A stretch of 64,000 bases of DNA from Rhizobiales bacterium 62-47 (GTDB lineage Bacteria > Pseudomonadota > Alphaproteobacteria > Rhizobiales > Xanthobacteraceae). The notes under the pieces were generated by a model. It saw nothing but the letters and a program-made list of their open reading frames with translations. It had not been told where the DNA came from and made no database searches. The stretch is from NCBI GenBank assembly GCA_001899255.1, contig MKVX01000018.1, forward strand, positions 187,150-251,149, in the 5' to 3' direction. Both the position numbers and the translations under genes were made by a program. Positions 15,801 to 22,227 of the stretch are shown piece after piece; the stretch's first letter is position 1; every line of letters begins with the position of its first letter.

Positions 15801-16465
15801 AGGTCGCATCGCGTCTCGCCATGGTCTATCTGATGAGCCACAAGCCCGACCGTGCCATCACGGCGTTGCGGGCGACGCGGATCGCGGATCTGGCCGGCGA
15901 ACTGCGCCAGCAACGGCTGCTGCTGGAGGCGCGCGCGCAAAGCGACGTCGGCCGTCGCGATCTGGCGCTGGAAATCATTGGCAACATGACCGGTCGCGAG
16001 GCTATCCGGCTGCGCTCGGATATTTACTGGGCGGGGCGGCAATGGCGCGAATCCGCCGAGCAGATCGAGTTGTATTACGGCGAGCGCTGGCGTGACTTCA
16101 AACCGCTCAACACGGTGGAGAAGGGCGATGTCGTGCGCGCGGCGATCGGTTACGCGCTGGCCGAGGATGCGCTGGGCCTCGCCCGCTTCCGCGAGAAGTA
16201 CGCGCCGCTAATGAGCAGCGAGGCCGATCGTGCGGCGTTCGATCTTGCCAGCAAGCCGGCGTCGGCGAGCAGTTCCGACTTCGCCAGGATCGCCAAGCTG
16301 GCCGGGAGCGTCGATACGCTCGATGGCTTCCTGCGCGAGATGCAGGCGCGTTTCCCCGACACCATCACCAAGGCAGCGCTGCCGCCACTGGCGCATGCCG
16401 ATCCGACGCCGACCGGTTCGCTGCCGGCCATCGTCGGCTCCAAGCGCGCCGACGCATCGCGCTGA
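12839..16465 (+). CDS. Large secreted TPR-type repeat protein next to fliLM
   Basis: A 1208-residue protein. The N-terminus has a hydrophobic segment (VLGLLLLGLLLWPAAGRAQA, about 22-41) that looks like a signal peptide with an extended basic n-region. Residues 45-290 hold beta-rich AMIN-like repeats (VVKLAEDVDSEVALAGSILV), followed by a Pro/Ala-rich linker to about 390, another beta unit, and from about 630 a helical, TPR/HAT-like part rich in LARFYMAWAMYPEAKAVLDF-type helices. A comparable TPR gene follows fliLM in related bacteria. A peptidoglycan-facing scaffold for the motor is a guess from the AMIN-like part. No strong ribosome-binding site is visible. Confidence 0.75.
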   Translation: MALTAAAACWSQSRIRARAAACRVLGLLLLGLLLWPAAGRAQAVGGEASLTAANGYARLVVKLAEDVDSEVALAGSILVIRFKRPVDVSVEQLSDVLPDYVGSARRDPDGSAIRLALSRKVTVNSMVAGERLFVDLLPDTWKGSPPGLPQDVVRELSERAREAERALRQQRVAAEAKKRPPVRVRASVQPTFVRYVFELQDGAGVSSSLNERKFSLMFDAPLTFDLADAKLIAPTSVGGINQKIEGNTSKVEIGLIGDVDVHSFREDKNYVVDIGFRPAERPQVLPVVTPKPPPQPAVTAPAQQHGEADTAPKKSGETPSPASVAESKVPSVAPAKPVPPQSAASAIAGASAAASSVPPVQPLDLAARPAAALGASDTAAKPNDNAGAPVSVARSSDGVRLNFTFAMPTPVALFRRADSLWLVLDSTQPVDLEPIRRNAGAVIGDVSVMPLAKGQAIRMRLTQPQLVSLAAGLVSQEGATANDTGTHWTLTFAETLKQTSQPLVARRNVNDAKRANITIPIARPGSLHRMTDPDAGDTLLVVTALPPAQGFIKRQSFVELSVLESVQGVVVRPNSDDVIADVAADTVTLTRPGGLTLSAANIRPERATASVGPIFDDGEWRQNKAAKFTERRDQLIDAMAASPAAEQTTARLALARFYMAWAMYPEAKAVLDFAMAETKPGNEDAMTLIVHAVASSLMGRPELSLKDLANSAIGPNYHSQLWKGLAYARQQKWPAAREAFKNAEFAVTTLPLELQRPVIMDAMRAALEVRDYAGAASRSDDLDSVGVTADLKPSVAVLRGRLAEGLGHDKDALRLYRGAAASEDRQAAAEGKLLEIALRQRRNEIAPDEALRELEMLSMLWRGDGIEVRTLRMLTQLYGNADRYADALAAAKVATQLQPNSESSRQAQDEASALFVQLFLGPKGDEIPPIDALAVFYDYRELTPIGRRGDELIRRLADRLIAVDLLDQAGQLLQYQIDHRLEGAARAQVASRLAMVYLMSHKPDRAITALRATRIADLAGELRQQRLLLEARAQSDVGRRDLALEIIGNMTGREAIRLRSDIYWAGRQWRESAEQIELYYGERWRDFKPLNTVEKGDVVRAAIGYALAEDALGLARFREKYAPLMSSEADRAAFDLASKPASASSSDFARIAKLAGSVDTLDGFLREMQARFPDTITKAALPPLAHADPTPTGSLPAIVGSKRADASR

Positions 16466-16467
16466 AA

Positions 16468-17226
16468 TCAGCCGCCGCCGTAACTCTGCACTAGGCTGCC
16501 GGCGATCAGCGACCAGCCATCGACCAGCACGAAGAAGATCAGCTTGAAGGGCAGCGACACCACGACTGGCGGCAGCATCATCATGCCCATCGACATCAAT
16601 ACCGAGGCGACCACGAGATCGATGATGAGGAACGGCAGAAACAGCAGGAAGCCGATCTCGAAGGCACGCTTGAGTTCGGAGATCATGAAGGCGGGCACCA
16701 GGATGCGCAGCGACATTTCATCCGGCGTAGCGGGCGGTGCTTCGCCGGACAGATCCATGAACAGCTTGAGGTCTTTCTCACGCACGTTCTTCTGCATGAA
16801 GCCGCGCAGGGGCACCGATGCCCGCTGGAGCGCATCCTCGACGCTGATCTGGTTCGCCACCAGCGGCTTGATACCGTCGTCGTAGGATTTCTGCAGCACC
16901 GGTCCCATCACGAACGCGGTCAGGAACATCGCCAGCGCAATGATAACGGAGTTTGGCGGGGCGGTGGCAGTTCCGAGCGCGGTGCGAAGCAGTGACAGCA
17001 CGACGACGATGCGGGTGAACGACGTCATCATGATGAGGATCGACGGCGCGATCGACAGCACGGTGAGGAGCGCGATCAACTGGATCGCGCGCTCGGTCAC
17101 GCCACCGTTGCCCTGACCGAAATTGATGCTGATGTCCTGCGCCAACGCCGGATCGGCCAATGATCCGGCGGTGAGCAGTACGATGAAGAATAAAAATACT
17201 CTACGCGGGAAAGGCGCCGGTCTCAC
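16468..17226 (-). CDS. fliP: FliP, flagellar type III export gate protein
   Basis: FliP forms the export gate with FliQ and FliR. The 252-residue product has a cleavable signal peptide (to about ALAQ), then SIAPSILIMMTSFTRIVVVL, FMQKNVREKDLKLF and FLLFLPFLIIDLVVASVLMS, ending GWSLIAGSLVQSYGGG. It overlaps fliO by 4 bases and converges with the TPR gene (2 bases between stop codons). Confidence 0.96.
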   Translation of the reverse strand: MRPAPFPRRVFLFFIVLLTAGSLADPALAQDISINFGQGNGGVTERAIQLIALLTVLSIAPSILIMMTSFTRIVVVLSLLRTALGTATAPPNSVIIALAMFLTAFVMGPVLQKSYDDGIKPLVANQISVEDALQRASVPLRGFMQKNVREKDLKLFMDLSGEAPPATPDEMSLRILVPAFMISELKRAFEIGFLLFLPFLIIDLVVASVLMSMGMMMLPPVVVSLPFKLIFFVLVDGWSLIAGSLVQSYGGG

Positions 17227-18218
17227 GAAGGCGTCTTTGGACGACCCAGCAGCGATGCCATTTCGTCCTCGAGATTCTCGAAGTCGCCCTTCGGGGGCGG
17301 CGGGGCGACGGGCGGAGCAGCAGAGGGCTCCGTGCTTGCCGGCGCATTCACGTTGATCCGTGGAGCGGGACGTACCGGAGCAGCGTCCGGCGCGGCAGCA
17401 GGGGCGGTGACGCGAGGCTCGGGCGCCGTGGAGCGCTCGCCGGCGGGACGCCGCAGCGCCGCTTCAAGCCGCTTGGCCATTTCGGCGAGATTTTGGTCAG
17501 CGGTGGAAGCCTGCGCGGCGGCGGGAGGCACCGGAGCCGCGGGCGGCTCGACGCTGCGCACCGGCGGCGCTTTCGTGACAGGAGGTTCGGGCGAGCGCAG
17601 CGGCGGCAGCGGCGCGCGCGGGATTTGTGGCTCGGTGCGGGTACTCGCACGCGGCACCGCAGGCTCAGCGCGCAGATCCGGGCGCGGCTCGGGGCGGGTC
17701 ACCGGTTCCGGCGCAATCGTCGCCAGAGGATCGTGCCGGTGCTCCGGCGGGGGCGGAGGTGCACGACGCAGCTCGTCGGCAAACGATGGACGCGACGGCC
17801 GAACGGGAGCGGGCGGCAGTGGCGGCGGGGCGGGTTCTGGCGCCTCCAGCCGTGGGGCTTCTTCCTCGGTCCAGCCTCCGGCATCGGGCAGAGGCGCGCC
17901 GCGCGGCAACTCGGTGCCCAGGCTCGGGCGCGGCGAAATCTGATCGCGGCTCGGCGTTGCGCGGACGATGTTGGGTTCCACCACGATATCGGTCGGCCCG
18001 CCGATCATCAGCAGATGCTCGACGTTGTCGCGGCGGACCAGCACGAGGCGGCGGCGGCCATCGACGGCGGCGGCGTCAATCACCGCCAGCCGCGGCATCC
18101 GGCCCCGATTGGCGTTGCCGCCGAGGCGGTTGCCGGCGAATCGCCGCACCAGCCAGGCCACCACCCCGATCAGGACCAGGACCGCGACGAATGCGAAAAA
18201 GAATGTCAGTGCCTGCAT
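17223..18218 (-). CDS. fliO: FliO-like flagellar biosynthesis protein with long Pro-rich tail
   Basis: A 331-residue protein. The N-terminal membrane helix (LTFFFAFVAVLVLIGVVAWL) and RRLVLVRRDNVEHLLMIGGP match FliO, the assembly factor for FliP. From about residue 100 onward the protein is a low-complexity Pro/Ala/Arg/Glu tail of about 230 residues, far longer than enteric FliO, as seen in related rhizobia. The gene is upstream of fliP and overlaps it by 4 bases. Confidence 0.85.
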   Translation of the reverse strand: MQALTFFFAFVAVLVLIGVVAWLVRRFAGNRLGGNANRGRMPRLAVIDAAAVDGRRRLVLVRRDNVEHLLMIGGPTDIVVEPNIVRATPSRDQISPRPSLGTELPRGAPLPDAGGWTEEEAPRLEAPEPAPPPLPPAPVRPSRPSFADELRRAPPPPPEHRHDPLATIAPEPVTRPEPRPDLRAEPAVPRASTRTEPQIPRAPLPPLRSPEPPVTKAPPVRSVEPPAAPVPPAAAQASTADQNLAEMAKRLEAALRRPAGERSTAPEPRVTAPAAAPDAAPVRPAPRINVNAPASTEPSAAPPVAPPPPKGDFENLEDEMASLLGRPKTPS

Positions 18219-18603
18219 GCCTCATCCCCGCAAATAGCGCGCATTCCGCAGCCCAGAATCGTCGAGCGCTGATCGTGAACGATACAACAAACGGCGGATG
18301 GTGCGGAAGTGATGCGATATTTGTTAACGTCCTCTGGCAGAATTTGCCGTCCGGCCCTTCTTACCCCATCGCTCCGCCGAACCAAACCCAGTTGTTTGGC
18401 ACAGGATTTCAATGGTTTGACCGGTCAACGCACCAATTCGAGCGGTAAATGCGCCGCCGACGACATCGTTCCGGCCTGCCATGGCGGAAATGCCGCCCGT
18501 GGCTGATCGCTCGCCCGGTTTCTTAACTCGTTGTTAACCATACACGCGGCAAATTCTGCCTACCTTCGCCAAGCCATGCAGGCGGCGTGGGTGGAGGCAG
18601 CCA
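18219..18603. promoter_or_regulatory. Divergent promoter region fliO / flgB
   Basis: 385 bases without a credible gene. A full CtrA box lies at 18523-18541, close to flgB. No clear fliO promoter was recognised. Confidence 0.5.
18523..18541 (+). promoter_or_regulatory. CtrA box before flgB
   Basis: TTAACTCGTTGTTAACCAT is a perfect TTAA-N7-TTAA with the CCAT extension often seen in CtrA targets. It ends 62 bases before the flgB ATG. The early basal-body operon is a CtrA target in Caulobacter. Confidence 0.72.
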
Positions 18604-19011
18604 ATGGCCATCACCGATCTCCCGGGTTTATCCGCGTTGCGGGCGAAGATGCAGTGGCATCAGGAGCGACAGCGCGTATTGGCAGAAAATATCGCCAATT
18701 CGGACACGCCGAACTTCCGGCCTCGCGATCTGATGGAGCCGAAGTTCGACCGCAATGGCCTGGCGGCGGGAAGCACGGCGGGGACTCTGCCGATGATGCG
18801 AACCAGCGGCACGCATCTGGCGGCCGCTGGCAGTGCACCGACGTTCCCGCTCGACCGCAAGGGTGGTTACGAGACGCGGCCCGCCGGCAACGCCGTCAAT
18901 CTCGAGGACGAGATGCTGAAAGTCTCCGCCAACCAAATGGACTACGCGGCAGCGACCACACTCTACAGCCGCAGCCTCAACTTGTTGAAGACCGCGATCG
19001 GCAAACGCTGA
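18604..19011 (+). CDS. flgB: FlgB, proximal rod protein
   Basis: A 135-residue rod protein with ALRAKMQWHQERQRVLAENI and ANSDTPNFRPRDL, the canonical rod N-terminus, and C-terminal LKVSANQMDYAAATTLYSRS. It opens the operon flgB-flgC-fliE-fliQ-fliR-flhB, preceded by a CtrA box. Length is typical. Confidence 0.95.
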   Translation: MAITDLPGLSALRAKMQWHQERQRVLAENIANSDTPNFRPRDLMEPKFDRNGLAAGSTAGTLPMMRTSGTHLAAAGSAPTFPLDRKGGYETRPAGNAVNLEDEMLKVSANQMDYAAATTLYSRSLNLLKTAIGKR

Positions 19012-19040
19012 TCGGACGCGAGGAATAAGGACACCACGTC

Positions 19041-19466
19041 ATGGCAGACGAGCAGATGGATTTCGTCCGGTCGATGAGCATCGCGACCTCCGGATTGCGG
19101 GCGCAGGCCGGGCGTATGCGGGTGATCTCCGAGAACATAGCCAATGCCGATTCCACGTCGCAGACCGCGGGCGGCGATCCCTACCGCCGCAAGGTGCCGA
19201 CCTTTACGTCGGAACTGGATCGCACGCTTGACGCGCGCGTCGTGGCGCTCGGCCGCATCAAGCCGGATACGTCGAGCTTTCGCGTCAAGCACGAGCCGGG
19301 CAATCCGGCGGCGGACGCGAGTGGCAATGTCAAATATCCCAACGTCAATCCGCTGATCGAAATGACCGACATGCGCGATGCGCAACGTTCCTACGAAGCC
19401 AACCTCAACATCATCAGCGCGACGCGACGCATGATCCAGCGCACGCTCGATATCCTCAAAGCCTGA
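19041..19466 (+). CDS. flgC: FlgC, proximal rod protein
   Basis: A 141-residue rod protein with SMSIATSGLRAQAGRMRVIS and ENIANADSTS, and C-terminal NPLIEMTDMRDAQRSYEANL. It lies 29 bases after flgB; the gap contains GAGGAATAAGGA, which supplies a strong ribosome-binding site. Confidence 0.95.
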   Translation: MADEQMDFVRSMSIATSGLRAQAGRMRVISENIANADSTSQTAGGDPYRRKVPTFTSELDRTLDARVVALGRIKPDTSSFRVKHEPGNPAADASGNVKYPNVNPLIEMTDMRDAQRSYEANLNIISATRRMIQRTLDILKA

Positions 19467-19481
19467 TCCGGAGACTGACCC

Positions 19482-19793
19482 ATGGCCTCGCCCACCGCAG
19501 CCGCCAACGCCTATGCCAATCTCGCGCGCATGATGGAGCGCAGCGCGGGCCTCGAAAAATCGGCCGAGGCCAACGGCCCGTCGTTCGGTGCGCTGCTCAA
19601 GGACGCCATCGGTAGCGTGATGGATGCGGGACGCAAGTCCGACGCTCAAACGGTGGCGATGGCCAACGGCAAATCCAACGTCATGGATGTGGTGACGGCG
19701 GTTGCGGAAACCGATGTCGCGGTGTCGACGCTGGTCTCGGTGCGCGATCGCGTCATCCAGTCCTACGAAGACATCATGAAGATGCCGATCTGA
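19482..19793 (+). CDS. fliE: FliE, MS-ring/rod junction protein
   Basis: A 103-residue protein with FGALLKDAIGSVMDAGRKSD and the C-terminal VVTAVAETDVAVSTLVSVRD segment typical of FliE. It joins the MS ring to the rod and is an early export substrate. It follows flgC by 15 bases; a palindromic repeat separates it from fliQ. Confidence 0.95.
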   Translation: MASPTAAANAYANLARMMERSAGLEKSAEANGPSFGALLKDAIGSVMDAGRKSDAQTVAMANGKSNVMDVVTAVAETDVAVSTLVSVRDRVIQSYEDIMKMPI

Positions 19794-19826
19794 GGCGATG
19801 TCGCGTTCGATCATTGAACTTGTTCC

Positions 19827-19908
19827 CGTCATTGCGAGCGCAGTGAAACAATCCAGGGCTGCAAGTGAAGATTTGGATCGCTTCGTCGCTTCGCTCCTCG
19901 CAATGACG
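19827..19908. repeat. Palindromic interspersed repeat between fliE and fliQ
   Basis: CGTCATTGCGAG (19827-19838) is perfectly matched by CTCGCAATGACG (19897-19908). The inner arms GAGCGCAGTGAAACAATCC and GGATCGCTTCGTCGCTTCGC are also partly complementary. This is the TCATTGCGAGCGAAGCGAAGCAATCC-type element that I know as a dispersed palindrome in many alphaproteobacterial genomes. No second copy was noticed in this window. Confidence 0.75.
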
Positions 19909-19942
19909 ATACTGTAACTGAAGGCAAGACTAGGGAACGCAA

Positions 19943-20206
19943 ATGACCGGAGCTGAAACTCTTGACGTCGCGCGCGATGCGATTTGGACGATCATTATCG
20001 TGTCGGCGCCGCTGCTGATTGTCGGCCTCGTCGTCGGCGTCGCAATCTCGCTGGTGCAGGCGCTGACCCAGATTCAGGAGCAGACGCTGGTCTTCGTGCC
20101 GAAGATCATAGCCATTTTCGTAACATTGGTGCTGGCGCTGCCCTTCATGGCTGACGCGCTGCATGCCGAAATGATGCGGATTTCGTCGCGAATCATCGGG
20201 GGTTAG
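19943..20206 (+). CDS. fliQ: FliQ, flagellar export gate protein
   Basis: An 87-residue protein with two membrane helices: IWTIIIVSAPLLIVGLVVGV and the C-terminal ALPFMADALHAEM region, with the motif LTQIQEQTLVFVPKI between. FliQ is part of the FliP-FliQ-FliR gate. Length and motif are canonical. It begins 34 bases after the palindromic repeat. Confidence 0.95.
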   Translation: MTGAETLDVARDAIWTIIIVSAPLLIVGLVVGVAISLVQALTQIQEQTLVFVPKIIAIFVTLVLALPFMADALHAEMMRISSRIIGG

Positions 20207-20220
20207 CGCATGGTTCGGCC

Positions 20221-20991
20221 ATGCGCATCGATATCTCTTTCCTGCCGGCCTACGCCGCCACCTTCATGCTTGTATTCGCCCGCATTGGGGCGATGGTGAT
20301 GCTGTTGCCGGCACTTGGCGAGGTCAACATTCCGGTCCGCATCAAGCTGGCGATTGCGCTGTTGCTGACCATGATCCTGCTGCCGCTGCACCGCGCCGCC
20401 TATCAGATCGACCTGCAAACCATGATGCCGCTCGGCGTGCAGATGGTGCAGGAGATCTTCATCGGCATCGTGCTCGGCGCCACCGCGAGAGTGACGTTGT
20501 CGGCCTTACAGGTCGCGGGATCGGTGATTGCCCAGCAACTCGGACTTGGTTTCGTCACCGCGGTCGATCCGACGCAGGGCCAGCAGGGCCTGCTGATCGG
20601 CAACTTCCTGACGCTCCTCGGCGTCACGCTGCTGTTTGCGACCGACAGTCATTACCTGGTGATCGCTGCTCTCAACCAGAGTTACACCATCTTCTCGCCG
20701 GGCGAGATCATGCCGAGCGGCGATGTTGCGGATCTCGCCGTGCGCGCGTTCTCCGGCGCATTCAAGATCGGCATTCAGCTGGCGGCGCCGTTCCTGGTGT
20801 TTGGACTGGTCTTTAATATCGGGCTTGGCATCCTGGCGCGCTTGATGCCGCAGATGCAGGTCTATTTCGTCGGCGTGCCGCTGTCGATCATGGCAGGCTT
20901 TCTCATTCTCGCTGCCGTGATCGTGGTGATGATGGGCGTCTTCCTCGAATATTTCAGCGGCGTCATGCAAGAATTAACTCCGGTGCGCTGA
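20221..20991 (+). CDS. fliR: FliR, flagellar export gate protein
   Basis: A 256-residue polytopic membrane protein with FARIGAMVMLLPALGEVNIP, QEIFIGIVLG, GFVTAVDPTQGQQG and a C-terminal LSIMAGFLILAAVIVVMMGV segment. It completes the FliPQR gate. It starts 14 bases after fliQ and ends 9 bases before flhB. Confidence 0.95.
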   Translation: MRIDISFLPAYAATFMLVFARIGAMVMLLPALGEVNIPVRIKLAIALLLTMILLPLHRAAYQIDLQTMMPLGVQMVQEIFIGIVLGATARVTLSALQVAGSVIAQQLGLGFVTAVDPTQGQQGLLIGNFLTLLGVTLLFATDSHYLVIAALNQSYTIFSPGEIMPSGDVADLAVRAFSGAFKIGIQLAAPFLVFGLVFNIGLGILARLMPQMQVYFVGVPLSIMAGFLILAAVIVVMMGVFLEYFSGVMQELTPVR

Positions 20992-21000
20992 GCGAGAGCC

Positions 21001-22080
21001 ATGGCCGACGAGAACGAAGGCGCAGAGAAGACAGAAGACCCGACCCAAAAACGGTTGGACGATGCGCTTGAACGTGGCGACGTCGCCAAGAGCCAGGAGG
21101 TCAACACCTGGTTCGTCATCGCCGGTGGCGCGCTAGTGCTGGCAACGTTCTCCGGTTCGGTCGGCAGCAGTCTGCACAATCCGCTACGCAATCTGCTGGC
21201 CAATTCCTGGATGATCCGCACCGACGGCGCGGGCCTGCTGGCTCTGGCGCGCGACCTGGAATACATCCTCATCGTCGCGCTCGGCGTTCCGTTCCTGATG
21301 CTGGCGATCGCGGCGATTGCCGGAAACATCGTGCAGCACCGCTTCGTCTGGTCCGCCGAATCTTTGAAACCCAAGCTCAGCAAGCTGTCGCCGCTGGCGG
21401 GCGCCAAGCGGATTTTCGGCAAGCAGGCCGCGGCCAATTTCGCCAAGGGCTTGTTCAAGGTCATCGCGCTCGGCGCGGTGATGACCATGGTGCTGTGGCC
21501 GGATCGCTTTCGCCTCGATGGCATGATCCGCTCCGATCCGTCGACGCTGATCGAGTCGACGACGACGCTAACCATGCATCTGCTGACCGCGGTGGTGGCG
21601 ATGCTCGCGCTGGTCGCTATCGCCGATTATCTGTTCCAATACCGGCAGTGGTTCGAGCGGCAGAAGATGTCGCTACAGGAGATGAAAGAGGAGTTCAAGC
21701 AGTCGGAAGGCGATCCGCACGTCAAGGGACGAATCCGGCAGTTGCGTCATGCCCGCATGAAGAAACGCATGATGGCGGCTGTTCCCAAGGCGTCGGTCAT
21801 CATCACCAACCCGACGCACTACGCGGTCGCCTTGCAATACGAACGCGGCATGCCGGCGCCGATCTGCGTCGCCAAGGGCACCGATGCCATCGCGCTGAAG
21901 ATCAGGGAAGTCGGCAAGGAACACGACATTCCGATTGTTGAGAACGTGCCGCTCGCCCGCGCGTTGTACGCCACCGTCGAGATCGACGAGGAAATTCCCG
22001 TCGAGCACTACCACGCCGTCGCCGAGATTATTGGTTACGTCATGGGCCTCAAACGCGGCCTTTCCGGCCGCCGGACCTGA
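21001..22080 (+). CDS. flhB: FlhB, export apparatus substrate-specificity switch
   Basis: A 359-residue protein: an N-terminal ADENEGAEKTEDPTQKRLDD motif, four membrane segments, and the cytoplasmic FlhB-C domain with the autocleavage site NPTH at residues 270-273 (ITNPTHYAVAL). It controls the switch from rod/hook to filament export. The C-terminus (AEIIGYVMGLKRG) is intact. flhA is not present in the window. Confidence 0.96.
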   Translation: MADENEGAEKTEDPTQKRLDDALERGDVAKSQEVNTWFVIAGGALVLATFSGSVGSSLHNPLRNLLANSWMIRTDGAGLLALARDLEYILIVALGVPFLMLAIAAIAGNIVQHRFVWSAESLKPKLSKLSPLAGAKRIFGKQAAANFAKGLFKVIALGAVMTMVLWPDRFRLDGMIRSDPSTLIESTTTLTMHLLTAVVAMLALVAIADYLFQYRQWFERQKMSLQEMKEEFKQSEGDPHVKGRIRQLRHARMKKRMMAAVPKASVIITNPTHYAVALQYERGMPAPICVAKGTDAIALKIREVGKEHDIPIVENVPLARALYATVEIDEEIPVEHYHAVAEIIGYVMGLKRGLSGRRT

Positions 22081-22148
22081 CCGGCATGTGGATTTCGGCG
22101 CGATGAAGCAGGAAATGCACGCAATGGCGGGGAATAACCCTATGATTG

Positions 22149-22192
22149 GCTTGCGCTTGCAGGTCCGAGTCGGGCACTCGGAGGGCGCAAGC
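22149..22192. repeat. Nested hairpin between flhB and cckA
   Basis: GCTTGCGC (22149-22156) pairs with GCGCAAGC (22185-22192), and inside it CCGAGT (22165-22170) pairs with ACTCGG (22176-22181). There is no T tract. It could end the flhB transcript or act in the cckA leader, whose ATG is 36 bases further on. Confidence 0.5.
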
Positions 22193-22227
22193 GTCGGTGA
22201 TTCACGTGACAGGCAGCACGCAAGGGT

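Noticed and set aside
18397-18412. TGGCAC followed by TTTCA on the flgB side, considered as sigma-54 promoter
   Set aside because: The -12 GC is missing and it lies about 200 bases before flgB, where a perfect CtrA box is closer.
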